Origin: Paenibacillus sophorae
GTDB taxonomy: Bacteria > Bacillota > Bacilli > Paenibacillales > Paenibacillaceae
Direction of reading: 5' to 3'
Assembly: GCF_018966525.1 (NCBI RefSeq)
Contig: NZ_CP076607.1
Location: forward strand, 930,001 to 994,000
Length of the DNA stretch: 64,000 nucleotides
Both the position numbers and the translations under genes were made by a program. Below, in pieces: positions 16,808 to 25,745 of the stretch (position 1 is the first letter of the stretch; each line of letters opens with the position of its first letter). The notes beneath the pieces were generated by a model. The model was given only the letters and a program-made list of their open reading frames with translations. It had not been told where the DNA came from and did no database searches.

Positions 16808-18088
16808 ATGAACTGGAGACAAAAGGTGCTTGATGAAATCGATAACCGTCAGGAGGAGCTTCTTGAGCTGTGCTCGAAATTAATTCAGTTTCCAACGGAG
16901 AACCCGCCCGGGGATTCGAGAGAGATCAGCGATTTTATCATAGAATATTTGGCGAAATCCGGGATCGGGACGACGGTTCACGCCGCCACTCCGGAAATGC
17001 TGAATTTGGTATCAACCTATAAAGGAAGCGGCGGAACGGGCTCCGGCAAACAGCTGATCTTCTGCGGCCATACCGATGTCGTTCCCGCCGGCGATTTGGA
17101 TCGTTGGGATTTCGATCCCTTCTGCGGGGAAATTCGGGACGGTTACCTGCTGGGACGGGGAGCCTCCGACATGAAGGCAGGGCTGGCCGGCCTGCTGTTC
17201 GCCGCATCCCTGCTGGCAAAGCTCGGCGTTCCGCTGGGAGGCGACCTGACGCTGCTCGTTGTGCCTGACGAAGAGACCGGCGGGCATCTCGGCGTTCCTT
17301 GGGTACTGGAGCGGGGACTCGTCGAAGGTACGGCCGCGGTTATCGCCGAGCCGTCCGGCCCGCTGAACCCGACCATCGGACAAAAAGGAAGCTGCTGGTT
17401 CGAATTTACCGTCGAGGGAACGCCGGGACACGGCAGTCTGTCGCCGATTGTCGGAGAGAGCGCCATCGTGAAGGCGGCAAAAGGGATCGAAGCGCTTCAG
17501 CGCTTATGGGATATCGAACCGAATACCCCCGAAGAGGTCAAGAGCATTATCGCGATTTCCCAGCAATATGCCAAGGAACGCGAGCCGGAAGGATTGGCTT
17601 ACCAGGTGTTCGATCATGTCACCGTCAATATCGGCACCATTCAAGGTGGCACCAAAGTCAACGTGGTCGCCGACCGCTGCACGGTCCAGGTGGATTCGCG
17701 CGTTCCGTTCGGTGTCGACTACCGTCAGGTGATGGACCGCGCGGGGTCGCTGCTGCTGGAGGCGGGTATCGAGACCGACATTAAGCCGTTCGGCTTTCAG
17801 GGCAATGCCAACTGGACGCCGCCGGAAGAGCCTGTGGTGAAGCATCTTGTGGACAGCATCTCCGAGGTCAGCGGAGAAGAGGCGTATGGAGTTCTGCAGT
17901 GGGCATCCAGCGATGCGCGCCATTTCCGTACACATAACATTCCCGTGCTTCAGTACGGCCCGGCGGAATTGTCCACTATCCATTCGTTTAACGAAAAAGC
18001 GCCGGTCTGGCAGATTATCCGGTGCGCCAAGGTTTATGCGCTGACGGCGCTGAAATATTTGGGCGTGGAGGAAACGCCGAACGCGTAG
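16808..18088 (+). CDS. M20-family metallopeptidase (ArgE/DapE/ACY1 type)
   Basis: This 426-residue cytoplasmic dizinc amidohydrolase has metal-site motifs CGHTDVVPAG, GRGASDMKAG, DEETGG (catalytic Glu plus ligand) and AEPSG, and a late STIHSFNE histidine. Relatives cleave N-acyl amino acids or small peptides; the exact substrate here is unknown. ATG 16808 is preferred because AAGGAG lies 12 bases upstream; TTG 16796 directly abuts that site. It sits between the permease and ATPase genes of the transporter, so it probably hydrolyses the imported compound. Confidence 0.9.
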   Translation: MNWRQKVLDEIDNRQEELLELCSKLIQFPTENPPGDSREISDFIIEYLAKSGIGTTVHAATPEMLNLVSTYKGSGGTGSGKQLIFCGHTDVVPAGDLDRWDFDPFCGEIRDGYLLGRGASDMKAGLAGLLFAASLLAKLGVPLGGDLTLLVVPDEETGGHLGVPWVLERGLVEGTAAVIAEPSGPLNPTIGQKGSCWFEFTVEGTPGHGSLSPIVGESAIVKAAKGIEALQRLWDIEPNTPEEVKSIIAISQQYAKEREPEGLAYQVFDHVTVNIGTIQGGTKVNVVADRCTVQVDSRVPFGVDYRQVMDRAGSLLLEAGIETDIKPFGFQGNANWTPPEEPVVKHLVDSISEVSGEEAYGVLQWASSDARHFRTHNIPVLQYGPAELSTIHSFNEKAPVWQIIRCAKVYALTALKYLGVEETPNA

Positions 18089-18172
18089 GGGACCCGTACG
18101 TCTCCGAAGCCCGGCGGATCATGAAGCTAAGACCAGTCATAACGATCAGAGCAACAAGAAGGAGGGGGAGTC

Positions 18173-19156
18173 ATGCCCGAACTGCTGGAAGTATCCGGAC
18201 TGAGAACGGAATTTAAGACCTCCGGAGGGATGATCCGGGCGGTAGACGGCGTCGATCTTCGCATCAAAAAAGGCGAGACGCTCGGCATTGTAGGCGAATC
18301 GGGCTGCGGCAAGAGCATTACTTCGCTGTCGATCATGCAGCTGCTTCCCCCGAAGATCGGCCGGATTTCGGCCGGAGAGATCCGTTTTGAGGGCAGAGAT
18401 CTCCTGAAAGCCAGCCGCCGGGAGATGCGCGGCATTCGGGGCAACCGGATCGCGATGATCTTTCAGGAGCCAATGACCTCGCTGAATCCCGTCTTCAAGA
18501 TCGGCAAGCAAATCTCCGAGGCCGCCAGGTACCATTTGAAGATCGGTAAAAAAGAAGCCTGGAAGCGCTCGGTCGAGATGCTGACCAAGGTGGGCATCCC
18601 GCGGCCGGAAAAAATTGCGGATCAGTATCCGCACCAGCTGTCCGGCGGCATGCGCCAGCGCGTCATGATTGCCATGGCGATGATCTGTAACCCGAAGCTG
18701 CTGATTGCCGACGAGCCCACAACCGCGCTGGATGTCACCATTCAGGCCCAAATTCTCGATCTGATGCGGGAATTGCAGGAAACGGAAGGGACCTCGATCC
18801 TGATGATTACCCATGATCTAGGCGTTGTCGCCGAAATGTGCGACCGTGTCGTGATCATGTATGCCGGTCAGGTGGTGGAAGAGACGGACGTCGCCACCTT
18901 ATTCAGCAGCCCGAAGCATCCGTATACCCAGGGGCTGCTGGCTTCGCTGCCTCAGCTCGCGGGAGACGCGGATCGTCTGCAGTCCATCCCGGGACAGGTT
19001 CCGAACCCGCTGCATATGCCTTCCGGCTGCCGGTTCGCCCCGCGCTGTCCTCACCGGTTCGAGCGCTGCGAACAGGCTGAACCGCAGCTGCTTGAAGATG
19101 AAGCGGGACATTCCTGCCGGTGTTTCCTATATGAGAAGCGGGAGGCGTTGTCATGA
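18173..19156 (+). CDS. dppD: Dpp/Opp-type ABC transporter ATP-binding protein, first subunit
   Basis: This 327-residue ATPase has Walker A GESGCGKS near residue 43, the signature LSGGMRQR, Walker B LLIADEP, and the oligopeptide C-terminal extension with its cysteine cluster (CRFAPRCPHRFERC). The strong ribosome site AAGGAGGGGG precedes the ATG. The stop overlaps the next ATPase start as ATGA, so both are made together and energise the dppBC channel. Confidence 0.95.
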   Translation: MPELLEVSGLRTEFKTSGGMIRAVDGVDLRIKKGETLGIVGESGCGKSITSLSIMQLLPPKIGRISAGEIRFEGRDLLKASRREMRGIRGNRIAMIFQEPMTSLNPVFKIGKQISEAARYHLKIGKKEAWKRSVEMLTKVGIPRPEKIADQYPHQLSGGMRQRVMIAMAMICNPKLLIADEPTTALDVTIQAQILDLMRELQETEGTSILMITHDLGVVAEMCDRVVIMYAGQVVEETDVATLFSSPKHPYTQGLLASLPQLAGDADRLQSIPGQVPNPLHMPSGCRFAPRCPHRFERCEQAEPQLLEDEAGHSCRCFLYEKREALS

Positions 19157-20118
19157 CCACGCTCTTGGAAGTTCGCGATTTAAAGAAACACTACCCGATC
19201 CGCAAAGGTCTGTTCTCCAAGCTGACCGGGGCCGTAAAGGCGGTGGACGGCGTCAACCTGACCGTGCTGCGGGGCGAGACGCTGGCCGTGGTCGGCGAGT
19301 CGGGCTGCGGCAAGTCTACGACCGGCCGGGCAATTCTACGGCTGATCGAGCCGACAGACGGTGAAATTTTGTTCGACGGCACCGATGTGCGCTCGCTCGG
19401 ACCGGAAGCGCTCCGGCGAATGCGTACGCAAATGCAGATGGTATTCCAAGACCCGTATGCTTCACTGGACCCGCGCTGGACCGTCAGGCAGACACTGGAG
19501 GAGCCATTTGCAACGCATATGCCGGAGCTGGCCGGGGCGGAACTGAAGGACCGCGTCGCGGAGCTGATGGAGGTGGTAGGGCTTTCCCCTTACCACGCCC
19601 ATAGGTACCCCCATGAGTTCTCAGGCGGGCAGCGCCAGCGGATCGGCATTGCCCGGGCGCTGGCCATGAACCCGAAGTTTGTAGTCTGCGACGAGCCGGT
19701 GTCCGCGCTGGACGTGTCGATTCAGGCGCAGGTGCTAGGCCTTATGCAGGATTTGCAGGAACGGTTCGGGCTGACCTATATGTTCATCTCGCATGACTTG
19801 TCCGTTGTCAAGCTCATCAGCGACCGGGTGGCCGTTATGTATCTGGGTAAAGTGGTGGAGCTTGCGCCGACCAAGGATTTGTTCGCGAATCCGCTGCATC
19901 CGTATACGAAAGCGCTCATGTCAGCGGTCCCGGTGCCGAATCCGGCCCAAAGACGAGAGCGTGTGATTCTGCGGGGAGATGTTCCAAGCCCTGAGAATCC
20001 GCCGCCGGGCTGCGCCTTTCATACCCGCTGCCCGGTAGCGACGGATATTTGCCGGCAGGAGGTTCCTGCGCTCCGAGAGATTTCTCCCGGGACGCAGGCA
20101 GCTTGCCATCTTGTGTGA
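19153..20118 (+). CDS. dppF: Dpp/Opp-type ABC transporter ATP-binding protein, second subunit
   Basis: This 321-residue partner ATPase has Walker A GESGCGKST, the signature FSGGQRQRIGIARAL, Walker B VCDEPVSALDVS, and the oligopeptide C-terminal domain ending in a CAFHTRCP cysteine motif. It overlaps dppD by four bases and ends the transporter operon. Its ATP site appears intact, unlike the deleted binding-protein gene upstream. Confidence 0.95.
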   Translation: MTTLLEVRDLKKHYPIRKGLFSKLTGAVKAVDGVNLTVLRGETLAVVGESGCGKSTTGRAILRLIEPTDGEILFDGTDVRSLGPEALRRMRTQMQMVFQDPYASLDPRWTVRQTLEEPFATHMPELAGAELKDRVAELMEVVGLSPYHAHRYPHEFSGGQRQRIGIARALAMNPKFVVCDEPVSALDVSIQAQVLGLMQDLQERFGLTYMFISHDLSVVKLISDRVAVMYLGKVVELAPTKDLFANPLHPYTKALMSAVPVPNPAQRRERVILRGDVPSPENPPPGCAFHTRCPVATDICRQEVPALREISPGTQAACHLV

Positions 20119-20150
20119 AGCCCGTGCATAAATGGGATAAGACAGATTTT

Positions 20151-20198
20151 AGGGGTTGCCCCATAAGTAGTTTTGAGACTACTGAGGGGCAGCCCCTT
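20151..20198. terminator. Long hairpin between converging genes
   Basis: AGGGGTTGCCCC and GGGGCAGCCCCT form a stem with one G-T pair, and AGTAGT/ACTACT pair inside it. The T-run is weak on both strands, but the position between two gene ends fits a two-way terminator. Confidence 0.6.
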
Positions 20199-20211
20199 CT
20201 AACATTCCCTG

Positions 20212-20661
20212 CTAAACATGCTTCATTAATTGTTTTTTAAACCCTCTCTGGTCGGTTGTATACCCAATGGATTCGTAAAATTTATGTGATGATTCACGTT
20301 TGCTTTCGGATACCAGTATGACATATTTGCAATGATTGATTTCTCCAAAATCCTCAAGCGCTTTCATTAGCACTTTTCCTACACCCTGACCCTGGTATTG
20401 AGGCAACACGACCACGTTTTCTATCAACAGAAAAGAATTGCAACTGCCAACAAGGTCGTAACAAGCTATTCCCATCGAAGTACCAATAAGTTTATTCCCG
20501 TCGCAGGCGACTGCAACGTAATAGTTAGGATTAGCGGATATGACTTCAAGCTGTTTTTTCATTGCGGTTAGATTAGACTCTTTGCCGATAAAGTCAATGA
20601 ACAATTCGGAAAGTCCTGCAATATCATCGATTTCGGCTTTTCTAACTGTTATATGTTTCAA
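20212..20661 (-). CDS. GNAT-family N-acetyltransferase
   Basis: This protein of about 150 residues should transfer an acetyl group from acetyl-CoA to an unknown amine. The acetyl-CoA site is clear: VVVLPQYQGQGVGKVLM (QGQGVG is the P-loop-like motif), followed by SHKFYESIGY, the usual end of the domain. TTG 20661 fits best because GGGAGGTG lies 5-6 bases before it; ATG 20676 overlaps that site. It is more AT-rich than its neighbours and converges on dppF. Confidence 0.85.
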   Translation of the reverse strand: MKHITVRKAEIDDIAGLSELFIDFIGKESNLTAMKKQLEVISANPNYYVAVACDGNKLIGTSMGIACYDLVGSCNSFLLIENVVVLPQYQGQGVGKVLMKALEDFGEINHCKYVILVSESKRESSHKFYESIGYTTDQRGFKKQLMKHV

Positions 20662-20809
20662 AATAGCACCTCCCATGAGTTTCTGAACCAGATTACCATA
20701 TTATGGGGAGTGGTTGGACAAATCTTTTTTAGGAAGAAAAAGATATAGCGCTATGTACCGGACGCGGCGCATGTTACGAGGGATTTTACAAAGGTGGAGG
20801 CCGGACCTG

Positions 20810-21304
20810 CTAATCAATCGCTCCAAGAAACCACTGCCCTTGAGCGTTTTTTACAAAATAGAAGTATAGATATTTGTCTGTTACCCCGGTATCCTGCTTG
20901 GCTTTGCCAATGATCTCAACCACTATCCGGTTCGCGTGATCCTGTTGAACGGTGCCCAACTGATAGAAGGCGTAATCGCTGTTTAACAAATGAAGCTGAG
21001 CGTCGCTCGATCGATCATCGGCAAACACGCTGCGAAAGGCCTCCGTGTCCTTATTGGCCATGGAGGTTAGCGCCGTTTGCAGCAGTCTTTTTATCTCTTC
21101 GTTCAACAAAGGTTCGTTGCCGTTCTCGACATTTACGAAAACTCCCGCTTTAAAAGAGTTTGTCGGTTCATCTTGGACAGAGACGGGACTTGCGCTTGGA
21201 GCGCTGCTTTCCTCCTGGATGCCGTTATCGGAGTTGTTGGCACAGGATGTCATTAGAACGGCAGCCAACAATAGGGTAGAGCCGTACATCATCATCTTTT
21301 TCAT
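20810..21304 (-). CDS. Small secreted lipoprotein of unknown function
   Basis: This 164-residue protein has a type II signal peptide (MKKMMMYGS, hydrophobic core, lipobox LMTSC with Cys21). A Ser/Pro/Gln-rich linker follows, then a compact alpha/beta domain (about residues 55-164) that resembles NTF2-like small domains in outline only. AAGGGAG precedes the ATG. I do not recognise a specific family. The 177 bases upstream of it hold a GC-rich hairpin at 21419-21442. Confidence 0.75.
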   Translation of the reverse strand: MKKMMMYGSTLLLAAVLMTSCANNSDNGIQEESSAPSASPVSVQDEPTNSFKAGVFVNVENGNEPLLNEEIKRLLQTALTSMANKDTEAFRSVFADDRSSDAQLHLLNSDYAFYQLGTVQQDHANRIVVEIIGKAKQDTGVTDKYLYFYFVKNAQGQWFLGAID

Positions 21305-21418
21305 TGTTTATACTCCCTTGTGGATTTTCTAGTTAGACGCAGCAATATGGAAAATGTTACATTTCTGCGCTTTGAATATGGAAAATTAGAGGGAAATATC
21401 TAGGGAGACCCCAAATAT

Positions 21419-21442
21419 CCCCCTGCCAATTTTGGCGGGGGG
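21419..21442. terminator. GC-rich hairpin after the MFS gene
   Basis: CCCCC-T-GCCAA pairs with TTGGC-GGGGG with one bulged T. It follows the minus-strand MFS stop but lacks a good T-run. Confidence 0.45.
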
Positions 21443-21482
21443 ATTCTATTCTTCATGATTCTGTTATAAACAGGCCTTGCTG

Positions 21483-22760
21483 CTACAGCAGCTCCCCCCG
21501 CTTCTTCAAATACCGGTACAGCGGCACGGCGGACAGGGAGCAGAGCAGGGCGCACAGGCCGATGAACACATAGCCCGCCTGAAGTCCGAGCAGCAGGCCG
21601 CTCTCTGCACCATGGCTTGAGGTGACAATGTTCTTGATGCCGGTTATGATCGCGCCGATCACATAATTGCCGATGACGCTGGACACGCCCATCAGAGTGA
21701 CAATAAACGTAATGGCGGTGTCGCCGCCCTTACGGTAGCGCTGCGCGATCAGCGCCATGACCGTGGGATAAATCGGCGCAATGCCGATGCCCGCCGCCGC
21801 GAACAGGAACGCCCCCGGTTCACCCACTGCGATGGCAGCGAAGGTGAGCAGACCGGACAGGGCTGAGAAGACGATAACCGACAGCGTAAAGCCGATTTTG
21901 TCAGTGACGGGACCGAGAAACAGCCGGGCGAAGGTGAAGCAGAGGAAGAAGACGGACAGCATGCCCGCCGCGGTGGTTCCGTTCCAGCCGTAGGCTTTTT
22001 CCAGGAAATTGACCAGCCAGCCGCCGACGGCCATTTCGGAAATAACGCCGAAGGACAGAATGGCGATCAGCATCCAGATCACGGGATCGGCAGCGATCGT
22101 TCGCAGCGGAATCCGGTCATCCTCTGAATTGCCACTGCTTGGGAATTTACCCGCAATCGCCGGAATCATTGGCAGGACGGCCAGTGACAGAATGAGCAGA
22201 TAAACATCCCGCCAATCGATAGCCCGCCCGCCGATCGACAGCGTCATCAGGCCCGATGCAATCATCGGCGCCACCGTTGAGCTGAGTCCGTAGAAGAAGT
22301 GGGAGAGATTCATCATCGTCCCGGTATTGCGGACAAAAATCCGCGCGCCGAGCACGGCCAGACCGATTTCCAGCATTCCGTTGCCGACATACATCAGAAA
22401 GAAGGAGCCGGAGAGCGCCGGATAGCTGCGGGACAAGAAGATCAGCACTCCGGACACGACCATGGAACCGAACGACAGCAGGCAGACCGTCTTAATGCCG
22501 ATTTTCCGGATCAGGTAGGCGGTAAAGGAGCAGGCCAGCAAATAGCCGAGCGAGTTCAGCGACAGCAGCGTGCCGATGCGCATTTCGTCGAGACCCAGTT
22601 CCAGCTGGATGCGGGGAATGGCAGGGCCTTTAATATTTTCGGAGAAGCCGAAGATCAGAAATCCGATAAAGACGGTGAGCAGCTGCATAATATATATGCG
22701 TTTGGACGAAGGGCTTGGAGACGCTTTCGTTTGATTGATTTCTTTTGGCAGAGTATCCAA
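21483..22760 (-). CDS. MFS transporter
   Basis: This 425-residue membrane protein has about 12 predicted transmembrane segments. The first hydrophobic stretch follows a short charged N-terminus, and the RKIGIKTVCLLS loop is in the position of motif A between segments 2 and 3. The overall pattern resembles fucose-permease/sugar MFS proteins, but substrate cannot be assigned. TTG 22760 is chosen because TGGAGGAA is 6 bases upstream; the open frame extends 23 residues further without a site. It is divergent from the AI-2E-family gene. Confidence 0.85.
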   Translation of the reverse strand: MDTLPKEINQTKASPSPSSKRIYIMQLLTVFIGFLIFGFSENIKGPAIPRIQLELGLDEMRIGTLLSLNSLGYLLACSFTAYLIRKIGIKTVCLLSFGSMVVSGVLIFLSRSYPALSGSFFLMYVGNGMLEIGLAVLGARIFVRNTGTMMNLSHFFYGLSSTVAPMIASGLMTLSIGGRAIDWRDVYLLILSLAVLPMIPAIAGKFPSSGNSEDDRIPLRTIAADPVIWMLIAILSFGVISEMAVGGWLVNFLEKAYGWNGTTAAGMLSVFFLCFTFARLFLGPVTDKIGFTLSVIVFSALSGLLTFAAIAVGEPGAFLFAAAGIGIAPIYPTVMALIAQRYRKGGDTAITFIVTLMGVSSVIGNYVIGAIITGIKNIVTSSHGAESGLLLGLQAGYVFIGLCALLCSLSAVPLYRYLKKRGELL

Positions 22761-23023
22761 TGAATTCCTCCATAGAGAAGTTATCCGGCCCACCGCAAGG
22801 CGGGGCAGCCAATCTTTAGTATTATACACGGCCCCGCCCGTCCGGGAAAAGTGCCAACTCTAACTTGGATATTTCGATAATAATGAAACACGAAACCGAT
22901 CGGGCCGTATAAGCTGTTCATAAGGCGTAAAGGACGCTGTTTCCGTTATTCGCCGGTTGCGTTCATCGTTTTTGTTAAGGTAGACTATTATTACTGTCAA
23001 ATGCAGGTGAATGGAGAGAGACA

Positions 23024-24070
23024 ATGGAATCTTTAAAGCGCTTTTTTACGGATTTGACGTTCCGCAGGTTTGGAATTTTGCTGTTGGTATGCTTGCTGCT
23101 GTACGGAATCAGGGATATGCTCAACCTGGTGCTGCTGACCTTTCTGATCGCTTACATCATGAACAGCTTTCAGGTGCTGCTGTCGAAGAGGATCGGCAAA
23201 TACATACGGGTCAACAGCAAGGTCATCATCATCATCCTCTATCTGATCATGATTTCCACGCTGGTGCTTGCGCTGGTTCACTACTTGCCCAAAATATTTG
23301 TCCAGGTCAAACAGCTGACCAACTTCCTCACTTCGTTAACCCCGGAAAATATTCCGCAGAACGAGATTGCCCAATATTTATTTAGTACCGTCAAGGATCT
23401 GAATTATGAAAAATACATGCAGAGCGGCCTGAATTATATTACGACGATCGGCAACTGGGGCACTACGTTCGTCCTGGCCATTATTCTCAGCTTCGTCTTC
23501 ATTCTGGAGAAGAACCGGATTGTCGCGTTCACGTCGCGGATGAAGCAGAGCAAGATTGCCTGGTTCTATAATGAACTGGAGTTTTTCGGCAACAAGTTTA
23601 CTTTGTCTTTCGGTAAAGTCATCGAGGCGCAGATTTTGATCGCGCTGTTCAATACCGCTTTTACGGTCGTCGGGCTGACGATTCTCGGGTTCCCGTATCT
23701 GTTCGCGCTTGGAGTTATGATCTTCCTGCTCAGTCTCATTCCGGTGGCGGGCTTTCTCCTCTCGCTGATTCCGCTCTGTATCATCGGCTACAACATCGGC
23801 GGGCTGATGATGGTGATTTACGTGCTGGCGATGATCGCCGTGCTGCATTTCGTCGAAGGCTACTTCCTGAATCCGAAGCTGATGTCTTCAAAAATGAATC
23901 TGCCGATGTTCTATACGTTCATTGTGCTGCTGTTCTCCGAGCATTATCTCGGTGTATGGGGACTGATCCTGGGCATTCCGATCTTTGTATTCGTGCTGGA
24001 TATTCTGGAGATCCGGCGGACAAAGCCCGAAGGTGACCTTCCGGTCGAACGGTTGGAGAACCAGCGGTAA
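23024..24070 (+). CDS. AI-2E family transporter
   Basis: This 348-residue membrane protein of the AI-2E (TqsA/YdiK) family has hydrophobic segments grouped as 3 N-terminal, a long central amphipathic stretch, then 4-5 C-terminal ones. The late HFVEGYFLNPKLMSSKMNLP motif is diagnostic of the family (VEGYxLNPK). Members have been tied to AI-2 export or, in alkaliphiles, to Na+/H+ antiport, so the substrate is open. GGAGAGA precedes the ATG. A three-part terminator follows. Confidence 0.9.
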   Translation: MESLKRFFTDLTFRRFGILLLVCLLLYGIRDMLNLVLLTFLIAYIMNSFQVLLSKRIGKYIRVNSKVIIIILYLIMISTLVLALVHYLPKIFVQVKQLTNFLTSLTPENIPQNEIAQYLFSTVKDLNYEKYMQSGLNYITTIGNWGTTFVLAIILSFVFILEKNRIVAFTSRMKQSKIAWFYNELEFFGNKFTLSFGKVIEAQILIALFNTAFTVVGLTILGFPYLFALGVMIFLLSLIPVAGFLLSLIPLCIIGYNIGGLMMVIYVLAMIAVLHFVEGYFLNPKLMSSKMNLPMFYTFIVLLFSEHYLGVWGLILGIPIFVFVLDILEIRRTKPEGDLPVERLENQR

Positions 24071-24110
24071 ATCCGGAACGAAGACGCAAGAACCCTGTTT
24101 TTCAAGTATT

Positions 24111-24179
24111 AAGCCCCTTTTAAGAAGTTCCCCGGTAATCTTAAGCTACTGCGGGGAGGCGTTCTTGGAGGGGCTTTTT
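24111..24179 (+). terminator. Composite terminator after the AI-2E-family gene
   Basis: Outer arms AAGCCCCT/AGGGGCTT, middle arms AAGAA/TTCTT and inner CCCC/GGGG nest within each other and end in TTTTT. Confidence 0.8.
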
Positions 24180-24252
24180 CATCTTGTTCAAAAACTTAAT
24201 ATCCAGAAAATTATATCTAAAAAAACCAAACCTGATTCCTTAAGTTCATCTC

Positions 24253-24281
24253 TTGTTGGAAGCGCTTTACTGCTTAATAAT
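24253..24281 (+). promoter_or_regulatory. Promoter with cre-like site for the sugar ABC operon
   Basis: TTGTTG and AATAAT are spaced by 17 bases. The spacer overlaps GGAAGCGCTTTA (24258-24269), a near match to the CcpA cre core AAAGCGCTTT. Binding there would repress initiation. The same AGCGCTTTA word recurs at 27571 and 48317. Confidence 0.5.
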
Positions 24282-24311
24282 GGAGCTATAACAAGCAAGG
24301 GGGTAACGATC

Positions 24312-25658
24312 ATGGCTACAAGAAAGCTGTTAAAAACGTGCGCTGTCGCTCTATCCGCCACACTGGCGCTAAGCCTGGCGGCATGCGGAAATGCGAACAA
24401 CAACAACGCGGCTTCAGGCAGCAATACGGGCACCGGCACCGCCAGCAGCGGCGGCAACAAGAAGGTGACGATCACTTTTCAAAATATTTACCCCGACCCG
24501 GCGACGCCTTCCTACAAGATGCTGCATGAGCTAATAGCCCAGTACGAACAGGATCACCCGAACGTTCATATCGAGCTGGACACGCTTAACACCGATCAGC
24601 AGAAGGTGAAGCTAAAGACGCAGGCGGCTTCCAAGGAAGTGCCGGATATTACAATCGTCAACCCTGCCGCGCAGATGAAGCCGTTCGTTGATGCCGGGCT
24701 GCTGGCTCCGCTGAATGACGTGATCGATCAGAACGGGCTGAAGGATACGTACCAATCCGGGCTGCTCGACTATTACAGCTTTGACGGGAATGTCTATGCT
24801 CTTCCGGACGGCAATAACATTGAGGTTGTGTTCTACAACAAGGATCTGTTCCAGCAGGCTGGCATAAGTGATACGCCGAAGACATTCGAAGAGATGCTCC
24901 AGGATGTGAAGACGCTGAAATCGAAAGGCATCACTCCGATAGCCATCGGGGAAAAAGACTCCTGGACCGGCTCGTTCCTCTTCATGAATATGCTGCTCCG
25001 TACGAACGGCGGCCCCGGCTTCCTGAAAGATGTGGTTGACGGCAAAAAAACATTTAGCGATCCCGCCTTTATCCAAGCGGTGGACCGCTTCCAGGATCTC
25101 GTTCAAGCCGGCGCATTCCCGGACGGCGCAACCTCCATCGATGCCACAGCTGGCGGCAACATCTTCAAGTCCGGCAAAGCGGCCATGTGGGTGATCGGTT
25201 CCTGGGAGACGGGAGCAATTGACGCTTCTTCGGTAGCGGGTAAAGTAGGGGCGTTCCAGTTCCCGACCGTTGACGGCAAAGGCGACCCGAACGAGTTCAT
25301 GCTGGCGCCAGGAAGCGCCTTTGCGGTATCCGCGAACAGCGAGCATTTGCAGGAAACAAAGGATTTTCTGAACTTTTTCACGCTAAACCTGCCGAAGAAG
25401 CAGTTTGATCTGAAAAATGCGGTTGGATTAGGCCAAAAGGTGGACGGCGATCTGAAATCCGCAGGCTATTCCGATCTGGCGATCTCCATCGCAAATCTGT
25501 TCAATGAGGTCAAAGGCGGCGACCTTGCGTTCGACAACACGATGAACCCGGCGACGGCGCAGGTGCATCTCAGCAGCATTCAAAATCTGTTCGTACAAAA
25601 AGTGGATTCCGCTCAGGTTGCCAAGGAGCATCAATCCGCATACGAAGCCAATAAATAA
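24312..25658 (+). CDS. Extracellular sugar-binding lipoprotein of an ABC transporter
   Basis: This 448-residue family 1 solute-binding protein has a signal peptide with a lipobox at Cys25 (SLAAC), an Asn/Gly/Ser/Thr-rich linker, and the usual start of the domain (KVTITFQNIYPD). The mid-protein EVVFYNKDLFQQAGI-TPKTFEEM block is typical of carbohydrate-binding members. AAGGGGG precedes ATG 24312; the longer open frame from 23985 overlaps the previous gene and is not used. It is the first gene of a five-gene array with two permeases and a YesM-like/YesN-like pair. Confidence 0.93.
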   Translation: MATRKLLKTCAVALSATLALSLAACGNANNNNAASGSNTGTGTASSGGNKKVTITFQNIYPDPATPSYKMLHELIAQYEQDHPNVHIELDTLNTDQQKVKLKTQAASKEVPDITIVNPAAQMKPFVDAGLLAPLNDVIDQNGLKDTYQSGLLDYYSFDGNVYALPDGNNIEVVFYNKDLFQQAGISDTPKTFEEMLQDVKTLKSKGITPIAIGEKDSWTGSFLFMNMLLRTNGGPGFLKDVVDGKKTFSDPAFIQAVDRFQDLVQAGAFPDGATSIDATAGGNIFKSGKAAMWVIGSWETGAIDASSVAGKVGAFQFPTVDGKGDPNEFMLAPGSAFAVSANSEHLQETKDFLNFFTLNLPKKQFDLKNAVGLGQKVDGDLKSAGYSDLAISIANLFNEVKGGDLAFDNTMNPATAQVHLSSIQNLFVQKVDSAQVAKEHQSAYEANK

Positions 25659-25745
25659 ACGGGAAACCCGAATTTCCCTGGTCGGTGCGGGAGGGGCCGC
25701 TGCAAGGCCCCTTCGCGCCGAATCGATCCAAAGGGGCGGAGGAAT

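Noticed and set aside
23985..24311. Longer N-terminus for the sugar-binding lipoprotein
   Set aside because: It overlaps the AI-2E gene and its terminator, and would hide the signal peptide that begins at 24312.
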